Shown here one piece after another: positions 36,421 through 45,090 of a stretch of DNA of 64,000 nucleotides. Numbering within the stretch: the first letter of the stretch is position 1; the number at the start of each line of letters is the position of its first letter. This stretch comes from Rickettsiales bacterium. Its GTDB lineage: Bacteria > Pseudomonadota > Alphaproteobacteria > Rickettsiales > JAJNBL01. Location of the stretch: positions 434,001 through 498,000 of the forward strand of contig JAJNBL010000001.1 of assembly GCA_021156175.1 (NCBI GenBank). Reading direction: 5' to 3'. A model generated the notes under the pieces. That model did no database searches. It was not told the origin of the DNA and was given only the letters and a program-made list of their open reading frames with translations. The translations under genes and the position numbers were made by a program.

Positions 36421-36894
36421 TTATACTGGCCGTACCGTGGCCACTGTCCCTTTTACCGAAACGATTTCCACATTCGCACCTTCCGGCAGGCTTTGCGTCA
36501 CCGTTTCCTCTAACTCCGCCTTCATGACGGTACCTGACCAACGGATATTGCCCTGTTGCCTGGGGGCAATTCCGCCCTCAAGCACCTTCGCTTTATCCCC
36601 GATCATATTATTGAATTCATTGGATTTTTTTGATCTCAACTGACGAAGCGGCCTCCATAATCCTGCCCCCCAAGCGGCCGTTGCTGCGAAAAACAAGCTC
36701 CATTGCGTCAACACACTATCGAACGCAACCAGCCCTAAAAGGAGAGATGCACCGACCACAATCGCCGCCAGGCCTGTAAACAATAAGACAATAGAGATCA
36801 TCCCAAGCGATACTTCGAGCGCCACCATGGCCGCCCCTGCGAGTAACCACAGCGTTGCAGCATTTTCAATCCACCAGGAGCTTTCCGGTTCCAT
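36421..36894 (-). CDS. NfeD family membrane protein
   Basis: A 157-residue protein with two to three membrane helices (about 15-75) and a C-terminal OB-fold NfeDC domain (about 95-157, MIGDKAKVLEGG ... VEIVSVKGTVATVRPV). It is the short NfeD1b class without the ClpP-type protease. It pairs with stomatins and begins this SPFH operon. The ATG at 36894 was chosen; the preceding GTG at 36897 is equally possible. Confidence 0.9.
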   Translation of the reverse strand: MEPESSWWIENAATLWLLAGAAMVALEVSLGMISIVLLFTGLAAIVVGASLLLGLVAFDSVLTQWSLFFAATAAWGAGLWRPLRQLRSKKSNEFNNMIGDKAKVLEGGIAPRQQGNIRWSGTVMKAELEETVTQSLPEGANVEIVSVKGTVATVRPV

Positions 36895-37029
36895 CACCCT
36901 ATACCCTTTTCTTAGTCCCGATTAGGCTAAGGCGGTTGTTAATAAAATGCAATATAAAACCGCATTTCAGAAACTCTTAACCTCACGTTGTTATACTAGA
37001 ATAAGCAAAATCTCTTGAGAGCTTACGCA

Positions 37030-38010
37030 ATGGCATCGCCGAACGAACAGCAGGATAATATTACCGTGTACGAAGCCAATCGTACTCTTTACCGCGCGCT
37101 GCTTTCCAATAATAAAACCCTATTTCATGAGGCCCTCCAGCAAGGCGCAAGCCTCAATACCTATTTCACCAATGAACGCAAAAACAGTCGGCGTTATGGA
37201 TACGAGATTGTTGCCGAATGTACCGACCCTGACATTCGGGAATGTGCACAATATCTCTATACGATTGAATCCAATACTAAGGAGCTCCATGCCCTGCTGG
37301 AATCCCTTATTTCTCAGAAACGCGAAGGGTTTGAGTGGGATAATGGCACATTAGAGAAAATAGAAGAACTGCTACAAGGAGGAGCGGATATCAGTGCCCG
37401 CCCCTCGTTTGGTATCTCTTGTTATGAGTTATTACTCCAGCTGCAAGATAATAGCGTGGTAGAACTGCTCTACCGCCTCTTTCCTGAACTTACGCCCAGA
37501 GTTGCACCCGTACCTGTGCCTCCTGTCGTACAATCGGCTACACCGCCACCGCCTGCAGCACCCATTATAGAAACAATTACTGCGCCACAAACCCCGCCTG
37601 CGGCACCCATTGCTGACATTGTTACCGCTCCAGCACCTGTGCCTACGATGGAAGTTGATGAATATGGCCAAGCGATTACACCGGTTAACTCCAAACAGCT
37701 CACAGTACAAATGACCTCACCCATTCAAATATTCCAAGACTTGCTTGGAAATCCGAATCCTGTGATTTTTGACTGCTCGGGGAAAGAAGTGAATTTGAAT
37801 GATCGCCATCCTCACGAAGCTGGCCCCAATTGCACGGCTAGAATCAATGAGGAAAGTACGATGGATTTCTCAGGAAACTTTACGATCACTATCCAGGAAT
37901 TGGATGCACTCGGAAGAGTGGTCTCCAGTGCCCAGGTAATAGGCGGTATTGTCTCTGAAATCACGGGCACCCCTACCTTTAAGGTCAATGGAGCCGCTCC
38001 GACGGCTTAA
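37030..38010 (+). CDS. Hypothetical protein: helical/ankyrin-like N-terminus, proline-rich linker, beta C-terminus
   Basis: A 326-residue protein with no signal peptide. Residues 10-155 are helical with ankyrin-like pieces (LFHEALQQGASL and IEELLQGGADIS) separated by a long insert. Residues about 160-220 are a Pro/Ala/Val linker with two similar TPPxAPI repeats. The C-terminal 100 residues are beta-rich; FTITIQELDALGRVV and IVSEITGTPTFKVNG recall the Ig- and Tudor-like domains of FlgD hook-capping proteins, but this is a weak resemblance. The gene is convergent with tlc and their stops share TTAA. Function unknown; a secreted or structural role is possible. Confidence 0.7.
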   Translation: MASPNEQQDNITVYEANRTLYRALLSNNKTLFHEALQQGASLNTYFTNERKNSRRYGYEIVAECTDPDIRECAQYLYTIESNTKELHALLESLISQKREGFEWDNGTLEKIEELLQGGADISARPSFGISCYELLLQLQDNSVVELLYRLFPELTPRVAPVPVPPVVQSATPPPPAAPIIETITAPQTPPAAPIADIVTAPAPVPTMEVDEYGQAITPVNSKQLTVQMTSPIQIFQDLLGNPNPVIFDCSGKEVNLNDRHPHEAGPNCTARINEESTMDFSGNFTITIQELDALGRVVSSAQVIGGIVSEITGTPTFKVNGAAPTA

Positions 38011-39404
38011 CAAATCATTCTTTTTTCCTGTATCGCCCTATGATAATTTCTTCCCAAATAAAAGGCCAAAATGAACCACAAAATGAGCAGGGGAAAACAA
38101 ACACATCCGGTAAGTAAAAGATAATATGCCCTGCCCGTTATCTCCCCAAATGTAGTTTGCAGTGGCTTCACCAGCATATTACACAATGAACCCACCTGCT
38201 TAGATAACCGCGAACCAAAGGTCTCAATCCATGCTTGGGCTTTAAAGCGGCTATCGGTGGTGGTTGGAATATAAAGCTGCTTTAGGGTAGGTCCACTGAG
38301 TGCAAAATTCATCGCCTTTAACCCCACCATTAACACAAATAAAAATGACAATGAATTTAAGGTCAAGAAACCCATTAACGCGAGCCCTGTTGTAACAGGC
38401 ATGACAGCAAGGGCAGCTCCTATACTGAAAAAACGCGCAATATTACTTACCCCCATTAACAAGCACAGTAACGAAACTACATTGACACTTGATTCATACA
38501 GACTCAAATAATTACTAAGGGCCACGCTCGAATACCGCACTCCTGCGGCCAATTTAAAATTAAAATCAAAAATGGTGATTATGACTTCGTACATAAAGGT
38601 TATTGCGAACAACGCCGTAAGATAATGGTGAGAGAAGACCAGCTTCAAACCGTCCAATAATCCTGGTTTCTCTCGATAACTTGAAGGCGTATCAGATTTT
38701 TGGTTATGCCCATGAAAAGAGACCAAAAGAGCTGTTGGCGTAGATTTCAGAAAGTAGCGAGAAAGTGGAATAATGCACAGGATCAGGAGCCCAAAAACAG
38801 CCATGGAAACGGCATCCGTTTGCAATCCAAAACGGTAAGGAATTCCTCCAATTCCATAGGGAAAAATGATTCCCCCAATATGTCCAACGGCTACGATTAA
38901 AGGGAATCCTTTTTTTGCCGATTCAGGTTCTGTTGTATCTATGGCAAACGCCCAAAATAAGGCCACCACGAGGGATCCGAAGCTTTCAACAAATACATAC
39001 CATACATAGCCCAATAATATGCTTCCCCATAAGCCGAACCCTGAACGTGCTTCTATTGCCTCTCTTGGAGCCTGAACAAACAGCATCAGTACACTAAAAC
39101 ACAGTACGGCTACGCCATAAAAAGCTGGCAGTATGATAAGCATTTTCTCGCGGGAAAAGTGCCGCAATAAGGTTGTGTAGAGCATCACCGCAGGGAATAA
39201 GGCGAGAACCGACACCGATTTCGCGTAAGGAAGATCCAAGGTATCGACGAGCTGAATAAAGATAGCATCTTTTAACGGCTTTAAGGCGGAATAAACTCCA
39301 ATAATCAGGGCAAAGATCACCCCCATAAGTAAAAATTTCTTGAACTCTTCCTTCTCAAATATACCGAAATTAAAACGGCATAAGCTGATCAAGAACTCTA
39401 GCAT
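38007..39404 (-). CDS. Tlc/NTT family nucleotide transporter (ATP/ADP carrier-like)
   Basis: A 465-residue membrane protein with about 11-12 helices. Residues 20-60 (KKFLLMGVIFALIIGVYSAL ... LKDAIFIQ) match the first helices of Tlc carriers, and the segments around FVESFGSLVVALFWAF and LKQLYIPTTTDSRFKAQAW are also family-typical. Plastid, rickettsial and chlamydial NTTs exchange host ATP for ADP or import nucleotides; this shorter subfamily may carry other nucleotides or NAD. A GGAGAG ribosome site lies 8 nt upstream. Its presence strongly suggests an intracellular or formerly intracellular lineage. Exact substrate cannot be read from sequence. Confidence 0.88.
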   Translation of the reverse strand: MLEFLISLCRFNFGIFEKEEFKKFLLMGVIFALIIGVYSALKPLKDAIFIQLVDTLDLPYAKSVSVLALFPAVMLYTTLLRHFSREKMLIILPAFYGVAVLCFSVLMLFVQAPREAIEARSGFGLWGSILLGYVWYVFVESFGSLVVALFWAFAIDTTEPESAKKGFPLIVAVGHIGGIIFPYGIGGIPYRFGLQTDAVSMAVFGLLILCIIPLSRYFLKSTPTALLVSFHGHNQKSDTPSSYREKPGLLDGLKLVFSHHYLTALFAITFMYEVIITIFDFNFKLAAGVRYSSVALSNYLSLYESSVNVVSLLCLLMGVSNIARFFSIGAALAVMPVTTGLALMGFLTLNSLSFLFVLMVGLKAMNFALSGPTLKQLYIPTTTDSRFKAQAWIETFGSRLSKQVGSLCNMLVKPLQTTFGEITGRAYYLLLTGCVCFPLLILWFILAFYLGRNYHRAIQEKRMIC

Positions 39405-39542
39405 TTACGCTCTCCTTATCCGGAACTAAGCGCTTTGATGCTCACACTTGCGCCAAATACCCTGCTTTTATCTTGTGTTAGGTATGCGCTTATATATACT
39501 TGCAGGTGAGTAAGCTAAAAGAGTGATGACTACACCTTGCGT

Positions 39543-40172
39543 ATGAAAAAACCTAATCCTCATGCTAATCAACGCACCTCAGTTGTGCTTCAAAGCTTTG
39601 CGCAAAGCGCTGAGGGAAGCCAAAGTACGATTGGTGAACTCAAAAATGCGCTTTCGGATCGGGTGTTCGGCATTTTAATGCTGATATTTGCACTGCCTAA
39701 TCTCGTTCCCATCCCTATTCCCGGTATATCCATCTTCTTTGGTGTGCCACTGATATTCCTTTCATCCCAACTATTCATGGGAAAAACCAGACCCTGGTTC
39801 CCCCGTTGGTTATCGGATAAATCTTTTTCCCATAGCGATCTCAACAAAGTGTTTTCGCATACGCTGCCTTATCTGATCAAAGTGGAAAAAATATTGAAAC
39901 CCCGTTTTACTTGGTTAGTTCAGCCGCCAGCGGAAAGCATTCTCGCAGGTTTATGCCTCTTGATGGCCATACTGATTGCGCTCCCTATTCCTTTCGGCAA
40001 TTGGCTCCCCGCCTTTGCAATATGTCTTATGTCCTTGGCGATTCTAGAACATGACGGGCTCTTTGCCATTTTTGGTATCATTGCATCATGCATTAGCGCC
40101 GTGATCGTTTCGTCCGTTGTGCTCGCTTTTATTGGAGCCGCGCTTTATTTTATCGAAAACGTTTTTGCTTAA
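39543..40172 (+). CDS. exoD: ExoD-family inner-membrane protein
   Basis: A 209-residue protein of the ExoD family, linked in rhizobia to exopolysaccharide synthesis and alkaline tolerance. The family signature DRVFGILMLIFALPNLVPIP leads into helices near 45-85, then 135-160 and 165-205. The ATG at 39543 is used; an upstream TTG at 39537 adds two residues. The gene stands alone, divergent from tlc. The true biochemical role of ExoD is not established. Confidence 0.88.
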   Translation: MKKPNPHANQRTSVVLQSFAQSAEGSQSTIGELKNALSDRVFGILMLIFALPNLVPIPIPGISIFFGVPLIFLSSQLFMGKTRPWFPRWLSDKSFSHSDLNKVFSHTLPYLIKVEKILKPRFTWLVQPPAESILAGLCLLMAILIALPIPFGNWLPAFAICLMSLAILEHDGLFAIFGIIASCISAVIVSSVVLAFIGAALYFIENVFA

Positions 40173-40267
40173 CCTGTTCGTTCCTGCAAGAAAATGCTCC
40201 AGGCACGTGGCGATAACGTTTGGGCGGTGTGAGATACTGGTATATATTTCGGTGCTGGGTCATAACT

Positions 40268-40615
40268 TCACTCCATTTCGTGCGTTTTTTCGATCACATT
40301 ACAGGTCGGATAGGCCTTTTTCCCCACCGTCAGCATGGCATAGGTTCCTTTGTCCCAGAAGGTGATATGAGGGCGAATACCGGACGGGGTTTCAAATTTC
40401 GCTCCCGAAGCCGCAAGCACGGTGGTTAAACGCGAGATGCGACCATCGACATCCAATCCCAATGTTCCATCATCGCGGAAGGTCGCTTCCACCAAGGTCC
40501 CGCCGCATTTATATTGCACGACGTTGATAACACGGGGTTCTTTTCGTACATAGCTGCATCCCACAAAAGCCATTGTGGCCACGATGGTGATAAGACCGTA
40601 TCGGATTTTCTTCAT
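40268..40615 (-). CDS. MliC-family lipoprotein, C-type lysozyme inhibitor
   Basis: A 115-residue lipoprotein: lipobox AFVGC with Cys20, then an eight-strand barrel. YKCGGTLVEATF, LAASGAKFETP and ITFWDKGTYAMLTV are the MliC motifs; Cys37 and Cys105 can form the conserved disulfide, and the Ser/Lys region (ASGAKF and WDKG) holds the lysozyme-contact residues. MliC binds the active site of animal-type lysozyme, so this protein may protect against host or protist lysozyme. It is the last of three envelope genes on this strand. Confidence 0.82.
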   Translation of the reverse strand: MKKIRYGLITIVATMAFVGCSYVRKEPRVINVVQYKCGGTLVEATFRDDGTLGLDVDGRISRLTTVLAASGAKFETPSGIRPHITFWDKGTYAMLTVGKKAYPTCNVIEKTHEME

Positions 40616-40670
40616 GGGCGCCTCCTAATCGACTTCCTTACACTTTAGGAGGCAGGGCATAAATTAGCGA

Positions 40671-41645
40671 TTATTTTTTGATTACCTTTGACTGTGCCGG
40701 CGCTTGTGGAGATTGCTGCTGTTGAATTAGCCGCTTCATCTCCTCCATTTCCTTCCGGTGGCGGGCTTCTTCTTCCCGTCTAATCCGCTCGGCATCGCGT
40801 TTGCGCAAGATATCCGTGATATAGCTCACAAGGTTCGGGTTCGGTCCTTGCGCTGCCATCGCAATGGCATCTTCTCCCCGTGCAGAACGTAGGCTTGTAT
40901 CGGCATCAAGCTCTTCGATCAGCATTTGCACGATCTGGAAATTCCCTTGCTTTGCTGCCACATGCAGAGCCGCATAGCCCTGGTAGTTTTGTGCATTTAC
41001 TGGCATGTTTTGCTTGATGATAATATCCTTCACTGCATAAGCATTGCCATCGGATACCGCTTTGAATAGCTCACCAATCGGGTTGATTGGCACATTCACG
41101 GCAATAGGCTGTTGATTGAGTTTAGAAAGTCGTGATAGAGTGGATTGCATCGATACTTGTGTTTTACCGCCTTGCCAACTCCCATTGTTCCACCCATAGG
41201 CCTGTAAGCACTCGTCTATAAAAGGATCGGTATAGGTCGCCCTTTCGTCAGGAGTATAGCCAGCATTCAGCGCAATATCCTTCATACTCACCATCCCATC
41301 CGGATGCAACGTTGGCTGCTTTTCTTTTTTGGGCTGGCTAAAGATTACGGCGAATTTCGCATCGGCATCGCGCTGGCATGCTGCAATATCTTTCCCATAC
41401 ACATTTTTCAGTCCGCGGGCGGTTGCAATACACTGATTAATTTGCGCACCTTCCTGCACCAAGCCTTGGACATTCTGGCAGTATTCGTAGAGATCCTGGT
41501 TTGCCTCATAGTGCAAGGTGCATTGCTCATATTGCGTGCTACCTTTCGGGTGGCCGTTGCTTGTGCAAAATTTATGCCCCACCGATTTACAGCCTACTGA
41601 TGCTATTGCTAGTAGCGCCAGCATGCCCACTTTTCTTGCATCCAT
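40671..41645 (-). CDS. Ankyrin-repeat lipoprotein with coiled-coil tail
   Basis: A 324-residue protein. The ATG at 41645 gives a signal peptide with lipobox LAIASVGC (Cys19); an ATG at 41675 adds 10 residues. A Cys-rich region follows (six cysteines between about 28 and 90), then two to three ankyrin repeats (about 190-275, including YQGYAALHVAAKQGNFQIVQ). A charged coiled coil (RKRDAERIRREEEARHRKEM) and Gln/Pro tail end it. Ankyrins bind proteins; a lipid-anchored, disulfide-bearing form would face the periplasm or surface. Partner unknown. Confidence 0.8.
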   Translation of the reverse strand: MDARKVGMLALLAIASVGCKSVGHKFCTSNGHPKGSTQYEQCTLHYEANQDLYEYCQNVQGLVQEGAQINQCIATARGLKNVYGKDIAACQRDADAKFAVIFSQPKKEKQPTLHPDGMVSMKDIALNAGYTPDERATYTDPFIDECLQAYGWNNGSWQGGKTQVSMQSTLSRLSKLNQQPIAVNVPINPIGELFKAVSDGNAYAVKDIIIKQNMPVNAQNYQGYAALHVAAKQGNFQIVQMLIEELDADTSLRSARGEDAIAMAAQGPNPNLVSYITDILRKRDAERIRREEEARHRKEMEEMKRLIQQQQSPQAPAQSKVIKK

Positions 41646-41705
41646 ACAAAACCTATTGATTGCCATTGCCTGCATTCTTATTAGCAGATCTTATGACATA
41701 CTTCA

Positions 41706-42215
41706 CTATTTCTGTATCTCCCATGAACCATCTGGCTGCAAGCACGCCGTGCCATAACCTGGCTGTACCTTACCGCCAATGGTAATGCCTTGGTTAAATT
41801 CACGGCAATAGCCAGTGTTTTGCACTTGATACGATGGGTAACTGTTATTCACCTGTATCACTTGCGTCTCATAGCCAGGATTCGCCCAATACGAAGGCGC
41901 AGTCCCATAGCTATAGCTGCTGTAAGAATGATAGCTACGGCGCGGACCATTATCCCATCTACGATTGTCTCTATGCCCATGGCCATGACCATTCCCGCCA
42001 CTGGTTACCGCATTACCAATGCCCGCACCCACCAAGGTACCCACCGCAATTGCAGCAATTCGTCCTTTGCCTTTCCCAACATTCGAACCTAACACCGCAC
42101 CACCCGCAGCACCCCCGAGCGTACCAAGCAAGTTCTCATAAGCATAACTCGGGGCAGCAGCACCGGATAATATCGCCACAATGGCACCAGTGGTGATTGT
42201 TTTCTTCAGTCTCAT
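41706..42215 (-). CDS. Glycine-zipper surface-antigen-like outer-membrane protein
   Basis: A 169-residue exported protein. The ATG at 42215 follows AAGGAG by 6 nt and gives a signal peptide ending SYA; the longer frame to 42317 lacks both. A glycine zipper (LGGAAGGAVLGSNVGKGKGR ... GTLVGAGIGNAV, about 28-75) resembles the rickettsial 17-kDa antigen class, followed by a Gly/His/Asn/Tyr-rich stretch and a C-terminal domain with YCREFNQGITIGGKVQPGYG, typical of Rick_17kDa_Anti-type lipoproteins. No lipobox Cys is seen. Role is probably in the outer membrane or in multimer formation. Confidence 0.85.
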   Translation of the reverse strand: MRLKKTITTGAIVAILSGAAAPSYAYENLLGTLGGAAGGAVLGSNVGKGKGRIAAIAVGTLVGAGIGNAVTSGGNGHGHGHRDNRRWDNGPRRSYHSYSSYSYGTAPSYWANPGYETQVIQVNNSYPSYQVQNTGYCREFNQGITIGGKVQPGYGTACLQPDGSWEIQK

Positions 42216-42342
42216 GATAGTCTCCTTGTTATCAACTGTTACTCTATAACCTTTTTTGTAGGTTATGAGGTCACTATAACAAGGGGGGTATGAAGGAGGA
42301 TTGAAGAGAAAATTCATTGAAAATTCATACGGGATAAACTCC

Positions 42343-43683
42343 TTATCGGAGCAGAGAATCCGGCAGTATTATAGCCACTTGCAGCCCTCCCAAGGCTGAT
42401 TCCCCTAAGGTAATTTCCCCTCCGTAAAGCTTTGCGATATCCACTGCAATGGGAATTCCGATACCTGAACCTTCCTGTTTTTCATCGAGCCGCACTCCCC
42501 GTTTTAGCACTTCATTGCGCTGTGCTTCCTCGATACCCGGACCATCATCGCCAATAGTTATCACGAGAAAAGTATCCATCTTCTCAGCACTCACCGTAAT
42601 CGCGTCCTTGCCATATTTATAGGCATTCTCAATGATATTCCCGAGCAACTCAAAAAGATCCGCTTCATCCACCTGCAACAGCAACTCTTCTGGACATGAG
42701 AGGCGGTATTCTTTCGCATATAATTTGCCGAAATTGGTGGTGATTTTTGTGAGGATAGGCGAAAGAGGTGTTTTCACACCCAACAGATTCACGGTTCCCC
42801 CGATCCGTACCCTTGCAAGATACCGATTAATCAGCCCATGCATCGCATCGACTTTTTCTAATACCTTAGCCGCCAAAGGATCTGCGGAGCCCGCCGCATC
42901 ATTCTTTAGCACAGCAAGGGGGGTTTTCAGCGCATGTGAAAGATTGGACGAAAAGGTACGATAACGCTCCAGCATATGCTGATTGTACGAGAGCAATGTA
43001 TTAAGCTCATTGACCAGCGGCTGGATTTCTTTTGGGAAGGGTTCTGAGAGTTCAGAAATATTTCCTTTTTTGATTTCCCCGATAGATTGCCGCAACAAGG
43101 TAAGAGGCTTGGTAATAATTCTAATCTGCACTAAAGACAGCGATAATAACACCACCGCTAACGTCACGAGGATCCCTATTAACGGCAGCAGAAATTTGCC
43201 CTCCTGCGCAGCAACAAACTCTGTTGCGGCATCCTTTTGGATCCCCATCATATAGCTCACAGGCACATGACCAGGAAAACGGACGGTACGTTTGAGTGCA
43301 TAAACTTCTGTCTGATCGCTATCCTGGAAGGAAAAGCGTATAAGATTCCCGTGTGACACGGTTTCCAGAGCAAGAGGGGCACGCAATTGCTTAGATTTCG
43401 TAAGCGGTGTCTCACGCTCGTTGATTTGCCAATAATAGGGAATATTCTCAAAACCTGCAATGCTTGGCAGAATCTTGACATGCCCTTGTGTATCGACCGA
43501 TGTTGCAGCAATGAGCGTATTTAAGAATGCGAGCAAATAATTATCGAGTGACCGCTGCGCCGCCTGATTAAAGCTCCAGGTAAGCAATCCTGCGGCAAGC
43601 ATAAACGTCACGGCAATTCCTAGGAGTGAGGAAAGGACAATACGCGTCTTAAGTGGCTGTTTATTTTGTTTCCAGCGGGACAT
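42343..43683 (-). CDS. Sensor histidine kinase, PhoQ/QseC-like
   Basis: A 446-residue kinase. The ATG at 43683 overlaps the response-regulator gene by 23 nt; the longer frame from 43746 reaches further into it. Two membrane helices (about 14-35 and 165-190) frame a periplasmic sensor domain. HAMP follows, then H-box SSNLSHALKTPLAVL with the phospho-acceptor His, N-box NIIENAYKYGKD, and G boxes GDDGPGI and GSGIGIPIA. The architecture fits PhoQ-type kinases that sense divalent cations or envelope peptides. Signal unknown. Confidence 0.9.
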   Translation of the reverse strand: MSRWKQNKQPLKTRIVLSSLLGIAVTFMLAAGLLTWSFNQAAQRSLDNYLLAFLNTLIAATSVDTQGHVKILPSIAGFENIPYYWQINERETPLTKSKQLRAPLALETVSHGNLIRFSFQDSDQTEVYALKRTVRFPGHVPVSYMMGIQKDAATEFVAAQEGKFLLPLIGILVTLAVVLLSLSLVQIRIITKPLTLLRQSIGEIKKGNISELSEPFPKEIQPLVNELNTLLSYNQHMLERYRTFSSNLSHALKTPLAVLKNDAAGSADPLAAKVLEKVDAMHGLINRYLARVRIGGTVNLLGVKTPLSPILTKITTNFGKLYAKEYRLSCPEELLLQVDEADLFELLGNIIENAYKYGKDAITVSAEKMDTFLVITIGDDGPGIEEAQRNEVLKRGVRLDEKQEGSGIGIPIAVDIAKLYGGEITLGESALGGLQVAIILPDSLLR

Positions 43684-44323
43684 AATAGCCTCTATTTGCC
43701 TCCGTCTGGACAATATCTGCCCCGATTTTTTTTCGTATATTGGCAATATGCCGCGCTATAATGCCCGAATCATTATCAAAATCCTCGTAAGTATGCTCAA
43801 CTAACTCATTAATGCTGATCGGCCGCCCCTGGTTCATAAACAAATACTGTAACATGAGGTATTCCGTGCGCGTTAATTTAACGTAGAGTTTATCCACAGA
43901 AACTCGGCCCATGCGCGTATCGAGCGTCACATTCTTATAACTTAGGATTGGCTGATTCTTTGCATTCACCCGCCGTAAATGCGAATGCAATCGCGCAACC
44001 ACTTCCTCTAAGTCAAAGGGCTTCGTGATGTAATCATCAGCACCTGCGTCCAAGCCTCGCACCACTTCCATTTTACTATCGCGGGCAGTTAGCAGAATCA
44101 CAGGCATCGTCTTTCCAGCTTTGCGCCATTTCTGGAGGATACTCAATCCATCCATGCCGGGCAGACCAAGATCAAGCAATACGGCATCGTAAACGCCCTC
44201 CTCGCCTTCATAATGCCCATCCACCCCATCATGCTCCACATGGGGGACAAAACCATATTCTTTGACATAATTGGCAAGCTGGGTCGCGATTTGTTTATCG
44301 TCTTCAACGATCAGGAGCTTCAT
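43661..44323 (-). CDS. OmpR/PhoP-family response regulator
   Basis: A 220-residue regulator. The receiver (1-120) has acidic EDD near 7-9, phospho-acceptor Asp51 (VLLDLGLPGMDG) and Lys101 (YITKPF); the winged-helix DNA-binding domain covers about 125-218 with TRTEYLMLQYLFMNQG and an IARHIANIRKKIGA recognition region. Closest by pattern to PhoP/QseB. It lies 2 nt after the small PepSY-like gene and overlaps the kinase gene, making a three-gene operon. Confidence 0.92.
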   Translation of the reverse strand: MKLLIVEDDKQIATQLANYVKEYGFVPHVEHDGVDGHYEGEEGVYDAVLLDLGLPGMDGLSILQKWRKAGKTMPVILLTARDSKMEVVRGLDAGADDYITKPFDLEEVVARLHSHLRRVNAKNQPILSYKNVTLDTRMGRVSVDKLYVKLTRTEYLMLQYLFMNQGRPISINELVEHTYEDFDNDSGIIARHIANIRKKIGADIVQTEANRGYYVPLETK

Positions 44324-44325
44324 AA

Positions 44326-44601
44326 CTATTGCTTCACATTAATGATGCTATTGCTAGCTTTATCCACCGTCACTACCACAATGCTGCCATTCTGGCGTAA
44401 TACCTGGACATCTGCGGTTTGACCCTGGTCATTGACTCCCACCACCTGCCCCTTAAACTGGGACTGTATCTGACTAATCAGAGCGGGTGAAACCAGTTGA
44501 TTCTGGGCAAATACCATTGCAGGCACGTCTGACGCTCCAGCCTGTACGCTAGTTCCCATTACCGCCCATACAAAGGCTATCATTATGATTGATCGGACCA
44601 T
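44326..44601 (-). CDS. Small exported PepSY-like protein heading a two-component operon
   Basis: A 91-residue protein with a signal peptide ending VQAGA. The mature part (QLVSPALISQIQSQFKGQVV then a beta hairpin ending SIINVKQ) resembles a single PepSY-type domain. The ATG at 44601 has a GGAGAG ribosome site 5 nt upstream; ATG 44613 is an alternative. Such small periplasmic PepSY proteins often sit with PhoPQ-like systems and may modulate the sensor domain. That role here is inferred from operon order: pepSY-regulator-kinase. Confidence 0.75.
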   Translation of the reverse strand: MVRSIIMIAFVWAVMGTSVQAGASDVPAMVFAQNQLVSPALISQIQSQFKGQVVGVNDQGQTADVQVLRQNGSIVVVTVDKASNSIINVKQ

Positions 44602-44613
44602 GTCTCTCTCCAT

Positions 44614-45090
44614 ACCTTACCTCTTATGTATAATATATCGCATGAAGAGGGAATGAATTTGAAGTTTGCAGCAGAGATTTTAATCGAAACCGAAATTAGG
44701 CGAAAACCCGATATACAATTATTAGTTGTATTTCAGGGCGCCAAAACCGTGCTTTACGATAGGGTCATAGGATATTTTCTCGTTATTCCGAAATAACTTT
44801 TTAATCTATGGATTAAACCTTTGGTTGTATACTTTCCTCTGTTTTGTCTGTTTTTATTAATACACCCCCATGCTTCAGCATAGATTAATCATTGATAACC
44901 CATTATAGATCAACATCTTATCTTTTTATTTCCAGGTAATAACAGCGATCTGACACATTGATCCATTAAGATATACCCCCTGAGGTAACACCAAAGAATA
45001 TAGTGACGTTAAAATAAGGACTTGCATTTTTCCGCAATAAATTATAATTTTAAAGCAGTTACAGGGAACAGCTTCAAATTGCATCACTTT
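44614..45090. other. AT-rich intergenic region upstream of the methyltransferase gene
   Basis: About 475 bases with divergent promoters expected on both sides. A 47-codon frame at 44653-44796 has a GAGG lying too close to its ATG and no recognisable product, so it is not called. Inside it, ATACAA TTATTAG TTGTAT (about 44710-44728) can form a small hairpin. In-frame TTG codons from 45022 could extend the methyltransferase. No RNA gene recognised. Confidence 0.5.

Noticed and set aside
44653-44796. 47-codon frame in the 475-bp gap before the methyltransferase gene
   Set aside because: Ribosome site spacing is wrong and the product is not recognisable; listed only as part of the intergenic entry.
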